Shown here: one piece after another, positions 25,112 to 34,378 of the stretch | How the letters are laid out: each line of letters starts with the position of its first letter | Position numbering within the stretch: position 1 is the stretch's first letter | DNA from: Deltaproteobacteria bacterium | GTDB taxonomy: Bacteria; Myxococcota; Myxococcia; Myxococcales; 40CM-4-68-19 | Direction: 5' to 3' | Length of the DNA stretch: 37,941 bases | Assembly: GCA_005879805.1 (NCBI GenBank) | Contig: VBKL01000059.1 | Coordinates: 1-37,941 of the forward strand | Translations under genes and position numbers: made by a program | Notes under the pieces: generated by a model | What the model saw: only the letters and a program-made list of their open reading frames with translations | The model's database searches: none | What the model was told of the DNA's origin: nothing

Positions 25112-26422
25112 ATGGCGTTCACCATCGCCGAAGGCGGGCTCGATTTTCCGCTGCCGAAGGTGCGGCGCATCGCGCAGCGGTTCGAGGCGCCGCGCGAGGA
25201 GTCGATCGGCGGCGCCGTCGAGCGCGAGATGCGCAAGCTCGGTGGACGCATCCGCCCGGGAATGACCATCGCTGTGGGCGTGGGCAGCCGCGGTCTCGCG
25301 CAGCTTTCCGCCATCGTCCGCGCCACCGTCGACGAGTTGAAGCGGCGGGGCGCGCGGCCCTTCATCGTCCCCGCGATGGGCTCGCACGGCGGCGCCACCC
25401 CGCAGGGACAAATCGACGTGCTCGCCGGATACGGCGTCAGCTCCGAGGCGCTCGACGTCCCGGTCGAAGCATCGATGGATACGGAGCTGATCGGCAGCGC
25501 GGATGGCGTGGACATCTTCTGGAGCCGCGCGGCGCTCCGGGCCGACGCCGTGCTGCCGGTGAACCGCATCAAGGTGCACACCGATTTCCACGGCGAGGTG
25601 GAGAGCGGCCTTTCCAAGATGCTCGCCATCGGATTCGGCAAGCAGAAGGGCGCTACGGTCGTGCACCTGAGCGGGTTCGACCGCTTCGATCAACTGTTGC
25701 CGAAGATGACCCGCATCATCCTCGACAAGGTGAACGTGCTCGGCGGCGTTGCCACCATCGAGAACGGCCTCGAGCAGGTCGCGCATCTCGAGATCGTGCC
25801 CGGTCCCGAGATCCCCATACGCGAGCCGCAGCTCTTGCAGCGGAGCCGCGAGCTCTTGCCCCGCGTTCCGTTCGACGATCTCGAAGTGCTGGTAGTCGAT
25901 TACCTGGGGAAGGACATCAGCGGATTCTGCTGGGACCCGAACATCACCGGACGCTACGCGCCCCGCCACCTGGTCGATCCACGCAACCCGAAGAAGCTCG
26001 TCGGGCTGCGGCTCACCGAGCGGACGCACGGCAACGCCTGCGGGATCGGCATGGGCGACGTGACGACGCGCGCCGTGGTCGAGAACATCGACTACCAGAA
26101 GACCTGGACGAACAACGTAACCGCAAGCGAGCTGGGAGGCGGTAGGACTCCGATCTGGATGCCTGACGATCGCTCCGCCATCGCGCTCGCCATCGCCACC
26201 TGTCCGCGCATCGACCGCGCGGCACCGCGCCTGGTGCGTATCGAGAGCACGCTACGCCTCGACGAGATGTGGGTTTCCGAATCGCTCTGGCAAAGCGACG
26301 GCGTCCGGAATTCGCGGCTCGCGGCTCTGGGCGAGCCCGTCGAGATCGACTTCACCCCGCAAGGCCATCTTCGCGACCTGCCGCTCCCTGCCTTCTCGCA
26401 CGGGCGCGCGCCCTGGTCGTGA
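25112..26422 (+). CDS. LarA-like (lactate racemase domain, DUF2088) protein
   Basis: 436 residues of the LarA/DUF2088 superfamily. The N-terminal domain has MTIAVGVGSRGLAQLSAIVR and AMGSHGGATPQGQ, where His92 lies at the position of a LarA catalytic His. NRIKVHTDFHGEVESGLSKM supplies His156, His160 and Lys169, candidates for the second His and for the lysine that would bind a nickel-pincer cofactor. Established members racemise or epimerise 2-hydroxy acids. Whether this paralogue does so cannot be told, and no larB/C/E maturation gene is in the window. The start ATG 25112 gives a normal family length. Confidence 0.85.
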   Translation: MAFTIAEGGLDFPLPKVRRIAQRFEAPREESIGGAVEREMRKLGGRIRPGMTIAVGVGSRGLAQLSAIVRATVDELKRRGARPFIVPAMGSHGGATPQGQIDVLAGYGVSSEALDVPVEASMDTELIGSADGVDIFWSRAALRADAVLPVNRIKVHTDFHGEVESGLSKMLAIGFGKQKGATVVHLSGFDRFDQLLPKMTRIILDKVNVLGGVATIENGLEQVAHLEIVPGPEIPIREPQLLQRSRELLPRVPFDDLEVLVVDYLGKDISGFCWDPNITGRYAPRHLVDPRNPKKLVGLRLTERTHGNACGIGMGDVTTRAVVENIDYQKTWTNNVTASELGGGRTPIWMPDDRSAIALAIATCPRIDRAAPRLVRIESTLRLDEMWVSESLWQSDGVRNSRLAALGEPVEIDFTPQGHLRDLPLPAFSHGRAPWS

Positions 26423-26436
26423 CAACAGGAGGCAAC

Positions 26437-27270
26437 GTGATCGGAACGATGGTAGCCGCGCTTCTCGTCGCACAGGCAGGGACGCAGCCGTCGCAGGGGA
26501 CGCAGGCGTCGCAGCCCTTGCAAGGGAAGGTCGAGGTGCTCTGGCTCGGCCAGTCGGCGTTCCGCATCACGACGCCCAGCAGCAAGGTCATCATGATCGA
26601 CCCGTGGCTGACCAAGAATCCGAAGACGCCGCCGCAGTACAAGGACCTCGCGGCGCTCGGCAAGGTGGACCTCATCCTCGTCACCCACGCGCACGGCGAC
26701 CATCTCGGCGACGCGGTCGAGCTCGCCAAGAAGAACAACGCGCCGATGTGGGGGCCGGCGGGTCTCAACCAGTCGTTGCAGACCCTCAAGGTGCTTTCGG
26801 CGGAGCTGGCGCCGCGGATGAACAAGGGCGGCACCATCGAGCCGTTCGGCGGCGGCATCCGCATCACCATGGTCCATGCCGAGCACAGCTCCGAGCTCGT
26901 CTGGCACAACCCGGAGACCGACAAGGACGAGGTGCACGTTGGCGGCGAGCCGGTCGGCTTCGTCATCCAGCTGGAGAACGGATTCAAGATCTACCACATG
27001 GGCGACACCGGCCTGTTCGGCGACATGAAGATGATCGGCGAGCGGTTCAAGCCGGACTTGCTCCTCATCCCCATCGGCGGGCATTTCGTCCTCTCGCCCG
27101 AGGACGCGGCGTATGCGACGCGCGAGTGGCTGAAGCCGAAGACCGCGATTCCCATGCACTACGGGACCATTCCGCAGCTGAAGGGGACTCCGGAGCAGTT
27201 CCAGAAGGCCCTGGGAAAGAGCAGCACGAAGGTGAACGTGCTGCAGCCGGGGGACAAGGCGACTTTCTAG
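26437..27270 (+). CDS. Exported metallo-beta-lactamase-fold hydrolase (UPF0173/UlaG-like)
   Basis: 277 residues from GTG 26437, with AGGAGG 5 bases upstream. A short N-terminal signal and a Gln/Ser/Thr-rich spacer precede the fold. The metal motif is THAHGDHLGD (His84, His86, Asp88, His89), with later ligands in HAEHSSE and HMGDTGLFGDMK. AIPMHYGTIP completes the site. These features are those of the L-ascorbate-lactonase-like UPF0173 subgroup. It follows the LarA-like gene by 14 bases, so they are probably co-transcribed. The substrate is unknown. Confidence 0.9.
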   Translation: MIGTMVAALLVAQAGTQPSQGTQASQPLQGKVEVLWLGQSAFRITTPSSKVIMIDPWLTKNPKTPPQYKDLAALGKVDLILVTHAHGDHLGDAVELAKKNNAPMWGPAGLNQSLQTLKVLSAELAPRMNKGGTIEPFGGGIRITMVHAEHSSELVWHNPETDKDEVHVGGEPVGFVIQLENGFKIYHMGDTGLFGDMKMIGERFKPDLLLIPIGGHFVLSPEDAAYATREWLKPKTAIPMHYGTIPQLKGTPEQFQKALGKSSTKVNVLQPGDKATF

Positions 27271-27342
27271 GTCCGGTCACCTTTTTCCGTGGGTCTCGCC
27301 GTGGCCCCCACGTGTCCAGGCGCGGACCCGATTGCGTCCGGA

Positions 27343-27846
27343 TCACCTATGCGCGTCGGCCAACGAGGGAACGTAGAGCACGGTGGATCTCAGAAGCAGT
27401 TCGGACAAGCTCACGGCGACTCGTTCGATTTGACCCTGATCAAGAGGTTCGCGAACGGCAGCAACGTGGGGAATCCGTATGATCGGAGGATCGTCGCTCC
27501 CTTTCGAGAGATCCATGAAGTAAGGATCCCCCGAACCAATCAGGCAGGAACCAAATGCGAGGTAACCGAGCGGCGCGGCTTCTCGGCCCGGACTCGCGTT
27601 GACCATCTCGTCGACGATCTGATGCGCTGGCATCCACAACATCTCCGCGCCCTGTCCCGACAAGTCGTCCTCCTCCGACAACTCAATGGTGGTCCCTATG
27701 ATGGGACAGGACTTGAGGAACTCAACAAGCCATTCCGGGCATAATTCGGGGGGCAACTGCTGACGCAAAAGAATCTCATCGGGCATGCCGAGACAATGCC
27801 CGCCGAATCGTTCGGATACATGACGAATCGCAGCGACAACCGACAT
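27343..27846 (-). CDS. SUKH/SMI1-KNR4-like protein (candidate immunity protein)
   Basis: 167 residues. LPPELCPEWLVEFLKSCPII, followed by an acidic loop, matches the helical start of SMI1/KNR4 (SUKH) domains, and YLAFGSCLIGSGDPYFMDL resembles their conserved core strand that ends in GxGDPYxLDL. SUKH proteins are commonly immunity proteins for secreted polymorphic toxins, though some are regulatory. Base composition is visibly lower in GC than the neighbours, suggesting transfer. No toxin gene is adjacent. It follows the alcohol dehydrogenase by 17 bases on the same strand. Confidence 0.65.
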   Translation of the reverse strand: MSVVAAIRHVSERFGGHCLGMPDEILLRQQLPPELCPEWLVEFLKSCPIIGTTIELSEEDDLSGQGAEMLWMPAHQIVDEMVNASPGREAAPLGYLAFGSCLIGSGDPYFMDLSKGSDDPPIIRIPHVAAVREPLDQGQIERVAVSLSELLLRSTVLYVPSLADAHR

Positions 27847-27863
27847 CGGGCGGCCTCGAGTGC

Positions 27864-28961
27864 TCAGAACAAAATGACCCCGCGCGCGTTCGCTCCCGAG
27901 TTCATCGCGGCGAAAGCCTCGTTGATCTCCTCCAGCCTGTACGTCCGTGTGACCAGCGCGTCGAGCTTCAGCTTGCCGGCGCGGTAGAGCGCCAGGAGCC
28001 GCGGAATGTCGCGGTGCACGTCGGCGCTGCCGTACCAGCAGCCGAGGAGACGCTTCTCGAGCAGCGGCAGGAAGAACAAGTTGAGCGATACGGATTCCTT
28101 GATGCTGCCGAGGCCGATGACGACGCAGGTTCCCGCCTTGCGGGTCGCCTCGAAGGCCTGCTCCACGGTTCGCTTTGTGCCGATCGCCTCGAAGGCATAG
28201 TCGACGCCGCGGCCCTCCGTGAGGGCGCGGATCGACTCGACCGCATCCGCCTTGCTCGCGTCGACCACGTCGGTCGCGCCGAACGTCTTCGCCATCTCGA
28301 GCTTCGAAGGTTGCGCGTCGACCGCGATGATGCGCTCCGCTCCGGCGATGACCGCGCCCTGGATGGCGTTGAGCCCCACTCCGCCGGCGCCGAAGACCGC
28401 CACGCTGCTGCCCGGTACGACGCCCGCCGTGTTGAAGACCGCGCCGACGCCCGTCGTCACCGCGCAGCCGAGGAGGGCGCACTTGTCGAGCGGCGCGTCG
28501 GGCGGGACCTTCACGGCAGCGTTCGCGGGAGCGACCGAGAATTCCGCCATGGTGCCGATCGCGGAGAAGACGTCGAGGTCCTGACCGTCCTTGTGCACGC
28601 GGCTCGTGCCGTCGGGCATCCGGTTGGTCTTGTTGATGCGCTCACCCAGCTGGCAGAGGTGCGGCTTCGCGAGCCGGCAGAAATAGCAACGGCCGCACGG
28701 CGTGACCCAGGAGAGCACCACCTTGTCGCCGGGCGAGAGATGACTCACGCTCTCGCCGACCTCCTCCACGATTCCGGCGCCTTCGTGCCCGAGCACGCAG
28801 GGCAGGCGGCCGCGCAGGAGGCCGGTGACCAGCGAGTAGTCGGAATGGCACACCCCGCTCGCGGCGAGGCGTACGCGGACCTCGTCGCGGCGAGGGGAAT
28901 CGAGGGTGACGTCTTCGACCCGGACGGGCTGGTTGCGCTCGTAGCAGACGGCGGCTTTCAT
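27864..28961 (-). CDS. adh: Zinc-dependent medium-chain alcohol dehydrogenase
   Basis: 365 residues. Catalytic zinc ligands are Cys38 (GVCHSD), His59-Glu60 (LGHEGAG) and the Cys of LLGCAVTTG. The structural zinc site is Cys89, Cys92, Cys95 and Cys103. The NAD-binding motif FGAGGVGLNAIQ is intact. The length and the LLGC/GCWYGSADVHRDIP segments match the class III/NDMA-type branch of aliphatic alcohol dehydrogenases. It oxidises alcohols to aldehydes with NAD. It is divergent from the aldehyde dehydrogenase, with only 50 bases between the start codons and a palindrome inside, so the two form a functional pair. Confidence 0.95.
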   Translation of the reverse strand: MKAAVCYERNQPVRVEDVTLDSPRRDEVRVRLAASGVCHSDYSLVTGLLRGRLPCVLGHEGAGIVEEVGESVSHLSPGDKVVLSWVTPCGRCYFCRLAKPHLCQLGERINKTNRMPDGTSRVHKDGQDLDVFSAIGTMAEFSVAPANAAVKVPPDAPLDKCALLGCAVTTGVGAVFNTAGVVPGSSVAVFGAGGVGLNAIQGAVIAGAERIIAVDAQPSKLEMAKTFGATDVVDASKADAVESIRALTEGRGVDYAFEAIGTKRTVEQAFEATRKAGTCVVIGLGSIKESVSLNLFFLPLLEKRLLGCWYGSADVHRDIPRLLALYRAGKLKLDALVTRTYRLEEINEAFAAMNSGANARGVILF

Positions 28962-28974
28962 GGGCGGCGAGAGG

Positions 28975-28998
28975 TATCAGATCCGTTCGGGTCTGATA
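28975..28998. promoter_or_regulatory. 24-base palindromic operator candidate shared by adh and aldh
   Basis: Left half TATCAGATCCGT and right half TCGGGTCTGATA pair at 10 of 12 positions around the axis at 28986/28987; TATCAGA and TCTGATA pair perfectly. It lies between the start codons of the divergent alcohol and aldehyde dehydrogenase genes, 13 bases from each. Its size and symmetry suit a TetR-, GntR- or LysR-type dimer, and its position would repress both. No regulator gene is adjacent. Confidence 0.6.
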
Positions 28999-29001
28999 AA
29001 T

Positions 29002-29006
29002 GGAGG
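29002..29006 (+). promoter_or_regulatory. Ribosome-binding site choosing the aldehyde dehydrogenase start
   Basis: GGAGG lies inside the first of three in-frame ATG codons (29000, 29009, 29012). Spacing of 5 bases points to ATG 29012; the codon at 29009 is only 2 bases away, and that at 29000 overlaps the site. Confidence 0.55.
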
Positions 29007-29011
29007 CGATG

Positions 29012-30430
<1,419 letters not shown>

Positions 30431-30487
30431 CCGCCTCCGTTGACAGCGACCGGCCGCTAAAGGCCGCAGCAACCAGATCAGCATCCG
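30431..30487. other. Leader region with a small hairpin after the aldehyde dehydrogenase gene
   Basis: CGGCC (30451-30455) and GGCCG (30462-30466) form a five-base-pair stem with a six-base loop and no U-tract, at best a weak terminator. TTGACA at 30440-30445 matches a -35 consensus exactly, but no -10 lies at the proper distance. Confidence 0.3.
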
Positions 30488-30517
30488 CTGAAATGATTCG
30501 AGCGTATCTCGTATGAT
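30488..30517 (+). promoter_or_regulatory. Candidate sigma-70-type promoter of the second ADOP permease
   Basis: CTGAAA at 30488-30493 (4 of 6 to TTGACA) and TATGAT at 30512-30517 (5 of 6 to TATAAT) are 18 bases apart. Transcription would begin about 5 bases before ATG 30529, so the message would be nearly leaderless. This agrees with the absence of a ribosome-binding site. The whole -10 element sits inside the dyad at 30493-30530. Confidence 0.45.
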
Positions 30518-30530
30518 ACGGTTGAATCAT
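30493..30530. promoter_or_regulatory. 38-base dyad overlapping promoter and start codon of the ADOP permease
   Basis: Outer arms ATGATTC (30493-30499) and GAATCAT (30524-30530) and inner arms CGTATC (30503-30508) and GATACG (30515-30520) are exact inverted repeats about one axis at 30511/30512, with 14 of 16 arm positions pairing. The centre TCGTAT is not self-complementary. The right arm includes the first two bases of the ATG. A dimeric repressor bound here would block both the -10 and initiation. PadR-family regulators often accompany ADOP genes, but none is in the window. Confidence 0.6.
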
Positions 30531-32898
30531 GACAAAGCAGGCGTTGCGACGGCTCCTGGGGACGCCGGCCTTCACCGCGACGGCGATCCTCCTTCTCGCG
30601 CTGGCCATCGCGGTCTCGGCGGCGATCGGCGGACTCCTCGAGGCGGTCCTCTTGAAACCGCTCGCCTTCCGCGACCCGGAGAGCCTCGTCTGGGTCTGGG
30701 CCAGCCGGGTCGATCGCGACAAGGCGTTCTTCTCCATCCCGGACTTCCTCGACCACGAGGCGGCGACCCGGGCCGCCGACCTCGTCGCCTGCTCGCAATG
30801 GGACACGACGCTGTCGGGCGAAGGAGAGCCTGAGCGGATCCCGGGCGTGCGGATGGAGGCGAACGGGCTTTCGCTGCTCGGCATCGTGCCCGCGGCGGGC
30901 CGCGTGTTCGAAGCGCAGGAGGAGTCGCGCAAGGTAGCCGTCGTCTCGCACGACCTGTGGCGGCGGAGGTTCGGCGCCGATCCGGCCGCCATCGGCAAGA
31001 CGCTGGTCCTGAACGGCGAGCCGTACCAGATCGTGGGCGTCCTGCCGTCCTCGTGGACCTTCCCGAACCTCGAGGGGCAGGTCTTCGTTCCCTTCGACCT
31101 GCGCGGCGATCCGCGGCGCCCCCAGCGCGGGAACAATTTCATCCGAGCCTTTGCGCGGCTCCGGCCCGGGGCGACCGCGGATTCCCTGCAGCAGGAAATG
31201 AAGGCGACGCAGCAGCGACTGCGGGAGCAGTACCCGGAAGCCGCGAAGACGGCGCCGCCCCACGTGCATCGCTTCGCGGACGAGCTTCTCGGCTCGGTCC
31301 GCCGGCCGCTGTGGCTCCTCGCTGGCGGCGTCGCGCTCCTCATCGTGGCCGTCTCGGCCAATCTCGCCGGCCTGATGCTCGCGCGGGGCGCGGCGCGGCG
31401 AGGCGAGTTCGCGGTTCGAGCGGCGCTCGGCGCGCGGGCGCCGCAACTCGCTCGCGAGGTGCTGGTCGAGACCGCGCTCCTGGCGGTGGCCGGAGGCGTT
31501 CTGGGGCTCGTGCTTGCCCACTGGCTCCTGGCGCTGCTGGTGCGGCTCGGACCGCGGGATCTGCCGCGGCTGTCGCATGCCTCCCTCGACGTGTGGGTCG
31601 CCCTGGGTACGTTCGCTGCCATCGGTCTCGCCGCGGGCGGTGCAGCGTTGACGCCGGCCTTGCAAGCGAGTCGCAGCGATGCCCGGCAGGCGCTCGCGGT
31701 TACCGCCGGTACGCGTTCCGGTGCGCGCGCCCGCCGCGCAACGATGCTGGTGGAGATCGCGCTGACTTCCGTGCTGCTCACCATCGCCGGCCTGCTCGGG
31801 CAGAGCTTTCTTCGGTTGCAGGGAACCGCGCCTGGCTTCCGCTCCGAGGGCGTTCTCACCGCCCGCATCTCCTTGCCAAGGAACCGATACGCGAGCGTGG
31901 CCGACGTCGACCGATTCGCCCGCGAAGTTGCTTCAAGGATCGCCGGACTGCCCAATGCGCGCGGAGCGGCGATCGGTCACGTGCTGCCGCTCAGCGCGCT
32001 GAACGTGCGGGCGGACTTCACCGTCGTCGGACGCCCGCCGCTCTCGCCCACCGACGCGCCCGCGGCGCAAACGCGCTGGTCGTCGCCAGGCTGGATCGCG
32101 GCGCTGGGGATTCCGCTGCTCGCGGGCCGCGCCTTCACGGACGCAGACGACGCCAAGGGACGCAAGGTGGCGATGGCCGACCGCGCGCTCGTCCGCAAGT
32201 ACCTGGCGGGAATCGAGCCGGTGGGAGCGCACCTGTCGATGGACGATCGCGAGGTGGAGATCGTCGGAGTGGTGGAGGAGGTCCGCCATTTCGCGCTCGA
32301 CGAGGACCCTCTGCCGACGCTCTACCTGCCCGTCGCGCAACTGTCGCCCGACATCCTTCCGTTCTTCACCTCGCGGGCGTTCATCGTCGCTCAGGCGCCG
32401 GGCCTCGCGCCCTCCGCGCTACGGGAAGCGATCCGGGAGGTCGATGCGAGCGTTCCCGCCGACATCCATCCGCTCGATGAAGTGCTTTCCGCCGCCCTCG
32501 CGCCCCGCCGCTTCCAGGCGCTGGTGATGCTCTTCTTCGCCGGGGCGTCGCTCTTCCTCGCTGCCACCGGGCTCTACGGCCTCACCGCCTGGTCGGTGAC
32601 GCAGCGCCAGCGCGAGATCGGTGTGAGGCTCGCACTCGGCGCCACCGCCTCGGGAGTCGTGCGACTGGTGGTCGGCGAAGGCGTGCGGCTCTCGCTCCTG
32701 GGATTGCTGCTCGGGGCGGTGCTGTCGATCGGCGTGGCGCGCGCGCTTCCCGCCGTCGTCCCCGGCGTCGCGGCAGGCGATGCGCGTGTCTTCGCGCTCG
32801 GTCCCTTGCTGCTCGTGGTGGTGGCCATCGCGTCGAGCTGGATCGCCGCGCGAAAAGCAGGCGGCGTAGCGCCGATGGAAGCGCTTCGCAGCGGCTGA
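30529..32898 (+). CDS. MacB/FtsX-family ABC permease (ADOP type)
   Basis: 789 residues with the same duplicated layout as the permease at 1441-3870. TM1 is at about 15-37 (ATAILLLALAIAVSAAIGG) and a MacB-type periplasmic domain at 40-250. The first FtsX bundle begins at about 263 with WLLAGGVALLIVAVSANLAG, then ARRGEFAVRAALGARAPQL. A second periplasmic domain lies at about 430-640, and the last bundle contains REIGVRLALGATASGVVRLV. No ATPase is adjacent. The short basic N-terminus TKQALRRLLGTPAF starts directly at the dyad. Likely efflux or lipoprotein-type transport; substrate unknown. Confidence 0.92.
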   Translation: MTKQALRRLLGTPAFTATAILLLALAIAVSAAIGGLLEAVLLKPLAFRDPESLVWVWASRVDRDKAFFSIPDFLDHEAATRAADLVACSQWDTTLSGEGEPERIPGVRMEANGLSLLGIVPAAGRVFEAQEESRKVAVVSHDLWRRRFGADPAAIGKTLVLNGEPYQIVGVLPSSWTFPNLEGQVFVPFDLRGDPRRPQRGNNFIRAFARLRPGATADSLQQEMKATQQRLREQYPEAAKTAPPHVHRFADELLGSVRRPLWLLAGGVALLIVAVSANLAGLMLARGAARRGEFAVRAALGARAPQLAREVLVETALLAVAGGVLGLVLAHWLLALLVRLGPRDLPRLSHASLDVWVALGTFAAIGLAAGGAALTPALQASRSDARQALAVTAGTRSGARARRATMLVEIALTSVLLTIAGLLGQSFLRLQGTAPGFRSEGVLTARISLPRNRYASVADVDRFAREVASRIAGLPNARGAAIGHVLPLSALNVRADFTVVGRPPLSPTDAPAAQTRWSSPGWIAALGIPLLAGRAFTDADDAKGRKVAMADRALVRKYLAGIEPVGAHLSMDDREVEIVGVVEEVRHFALDEDPLPTLYLPVAQLSPDILPFFTSRAFIVAQAPGLAPSALREAIREVDASVPADIHPLDEVLSAALAPRRFQALVMLFFAGASLFLAATGLYGLTAWSVTQRQREIGVRLALGATASGVVRLVVGEGVRLSLLGLLLGAVLSIGVARALPAVVPGVAAGDARVFALGPLLLVVVAIASSWIAARKAGGVAPMEALRSG

Positions 32899-32947
32899 GC
32901 GCAGCCACTTCAGCGCGAGAATCCCAGCACCGCCTCGCGGTATGTTC

Positions 32948-33685
32948 TCAGAAGCGGAAGGCGAGGGCAGAATCTCCGCCACCGCGGCGGTGCCCAAGCG
33001 GCACGAGGGTGCCGACCGCTGCGCCGGCCACCGCACCGACCGCGACGTCCGTGTAGAAGTGTCGCCCCGCGGCGACGCGTTCGGCGGCGACCATCGAGCC
33101 CATGGCGACGGCGACAATCCACGGCCAGACGCGCTGCTCGTGACGGATTCCGAGCGTCACGGCGGTGACGGACAGCGCGGCGAGGACGTTCGAGACGTGC
33201 CCGGAGTAGAAGGAACGGTATCCCCCTGGCTGGTTCAAGAGCCCGGGATCTCCCGCATAGGTGCGCGGCAGTGGCCTCCGTACCGTGTACTTCGCCGCCG
33301 TGACGAGCGCGCCGTTCACGGCCAGCGCCTCCCCGTAGACCGTCGCGTCCTCGACCCAGGTGCCGGACAGGCCGACGTCCAGCGCGTCGAGGATCAAGGG
33401 AGCGACCAGGACGACGCCGGCAGTCGCATCGCTCGTGTCGTCGAGGAACTTGTTCTGGTTGCCGATGACGTGACGGTCGAGCGCGTTCACTTCCCCTGGA
33501 TCACAGGGGCATCGGGGATGGATGAGCTTGCCGGCGAATGCATACGGGATCGCAATTCCGAGCGCGGCGGCGGCGATCACGGGGACATCCATCGCCGGCA
33601 CCACATGGTACGCGGACGGGCGCGCGGCCTGGACCGCTTGGGGAGGAACCGATGCGGCCAGGAGGAGCGCGAGGAAGAGCGGCAT
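32948..33685 (-). CDS. PAP2-family phosphatase, membrane-associated
   Basis: 245 residues with a signal-like N-terminus. The phosphatase signature is present in order: KYTVRRPLPR (first motif), YSGHVSN (second motif, Ser-Gly-His) and AAGRHFYTDVAVG (third motif, Arg-His and Asp). Hydrophobic helices flank it. Members dephosphorylate lipid or isoprenyl phosphates, such as phosphatidic acid or undecaprenyl pyrophosphate, on the outer face of the inner membrane. It is convergent with the ADOP permease (49 bases between stops). Confidence 0.9.
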   Translation of the reverse strand: MPLFLALLLAASVPPQAVQAARPSAYHVVPAMDVPVIAAAALGIAIPYAFAGKLIHPRCPCDPGEVNALDRHVIGNQNKFLDDTSDATAGVVLVAPLILDALDVGLSGTWVEDATVYGEALAVNGALVTAAKYTVRRPLPRTYAGDPGLLNQPGGYRSFYSGHVSNVLAALSVTAVTLGIRHEQRVWPWIVAVAMGSMVAAERVAAGRHFYTDVAVGAVAGAAVGTLVPLGHRRGGGDSALAFRF

Positions 33686-33732
33686 GCCGGAAGGTAGGCA
33701 GCCGCGTCACCGCGCACTGGCAGACGAAAGAC

Positions 33733-34296
33733 CTAGCGGCCCGGGCCGCGCAGCTCGTAGATGAGGAACGAAAGGCCGAGCGAACGCATCGGGTGCGAGC
33801 GGAGCACCCGCACCGCGTCGACCACCTTCCCGAACGCCTCCTCGCCGAGGGCGTGCTCCAGCGTTTCGAGATGACGCTTCTCGGCGCGCCGCTCGCGAAC
33901 CCGCTTGCGCCACACCGGGTCCCACAGGTCGTCGAGGTGGGTGAGCCATTCGCTCGCCGCGATGGCCGCCCACTCGCCCGCGTCGAACCAGATGCCGCTG
34001 CAGATCGGGCAGCGGTCGAGATGGAACGAATGCTCGCCGTCGACCCGGGCGCGGACCAGCACGCCGCGGCAGAGCGGACAGATGCCAGAGCGGGCGTCCG
34101 AAACGCTCGGCACCGGCGTCGCCGCGTCGATCGACCCCGGCATCTGGTGCGCCTCCACGGCCTCGTGTGGCAGCCAGACGCCGCGGCAGCGCGAGCACCG
34201 GCTCGGGGGGATGAACGGATCCCCGCCCGGGGCGCGCCTGCGGGGCGCGCTGAGGGGAACGAGGGTCGCGGATTTGCACTTCGGGCAGTCGTGCAT
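33733..34296 (-). CDS. Zinc-ribbon (zf-TFIIB-like) protein
   Basis: 187 residues with two CxxC-pair zinc-ribbon modules. The first is CPKC with SRCSRCRGVWLPHEAVE, the second CPLC with DRCPICSGIWFDAGEW. Both second halves follow the CxxCxGxWxDxxE pattern of the zf-TFIIB domain. The C-terminal third is helical and basic (VWRKRVRERRAEKRHLETLE). Function is unknown. Proteins of this type are small cytoplasmic, possibly nucleic-acid- or protein-binding. A Pro/Arg-rich stretch between the Cys clusters of the first module is longer than usual. The ATG at 34296 has only a weak ribosome-binding site. Confidence 0.8.
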   Translation of the reverse strand: MHDCPKCKSATLVPLSAPRRRAPGGDPFIPPSRCSRCRGVWLPHEAVEAHQMPGSIDAATPVPSVSDARSGICPLCRGVLVRARVDGEHSFHLDRCPICSGIWFDAGEWAAIAASEWLTHLDDLWDPVWRKRVRERRAEKRHLETLEHALGEEAFGKVVDAVRVLRSHPMRSLGLSFLIYELRGPGR

Positions 34297-34378
34297 GCGC
34301 CGCGAAGGGTCGCCGCCGCGGCGGTGGAGCGTCAATGCGTCCACGTGGTCGGGCGGACGACAGACGAAGTCTGCGGAT

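Noticed and set aside
27271..27342. Six-base-pair stem (CGTGGG/CCCACG) with a nearby T-run between the hydrolase and SUKH genes
   Set aside because: The T-run precedes the stem on the plus strand, and on the minus strand the stem is followed by A residues, so it does not have terminator geometry.
30440..30445. Exact TTGACA -35 hexamer after the aldehyde dehydrogenase gene
   Set aside because: No -10 hexamer lies 15-19 bases downstream; the better promoter candidate is at 30488-30517.
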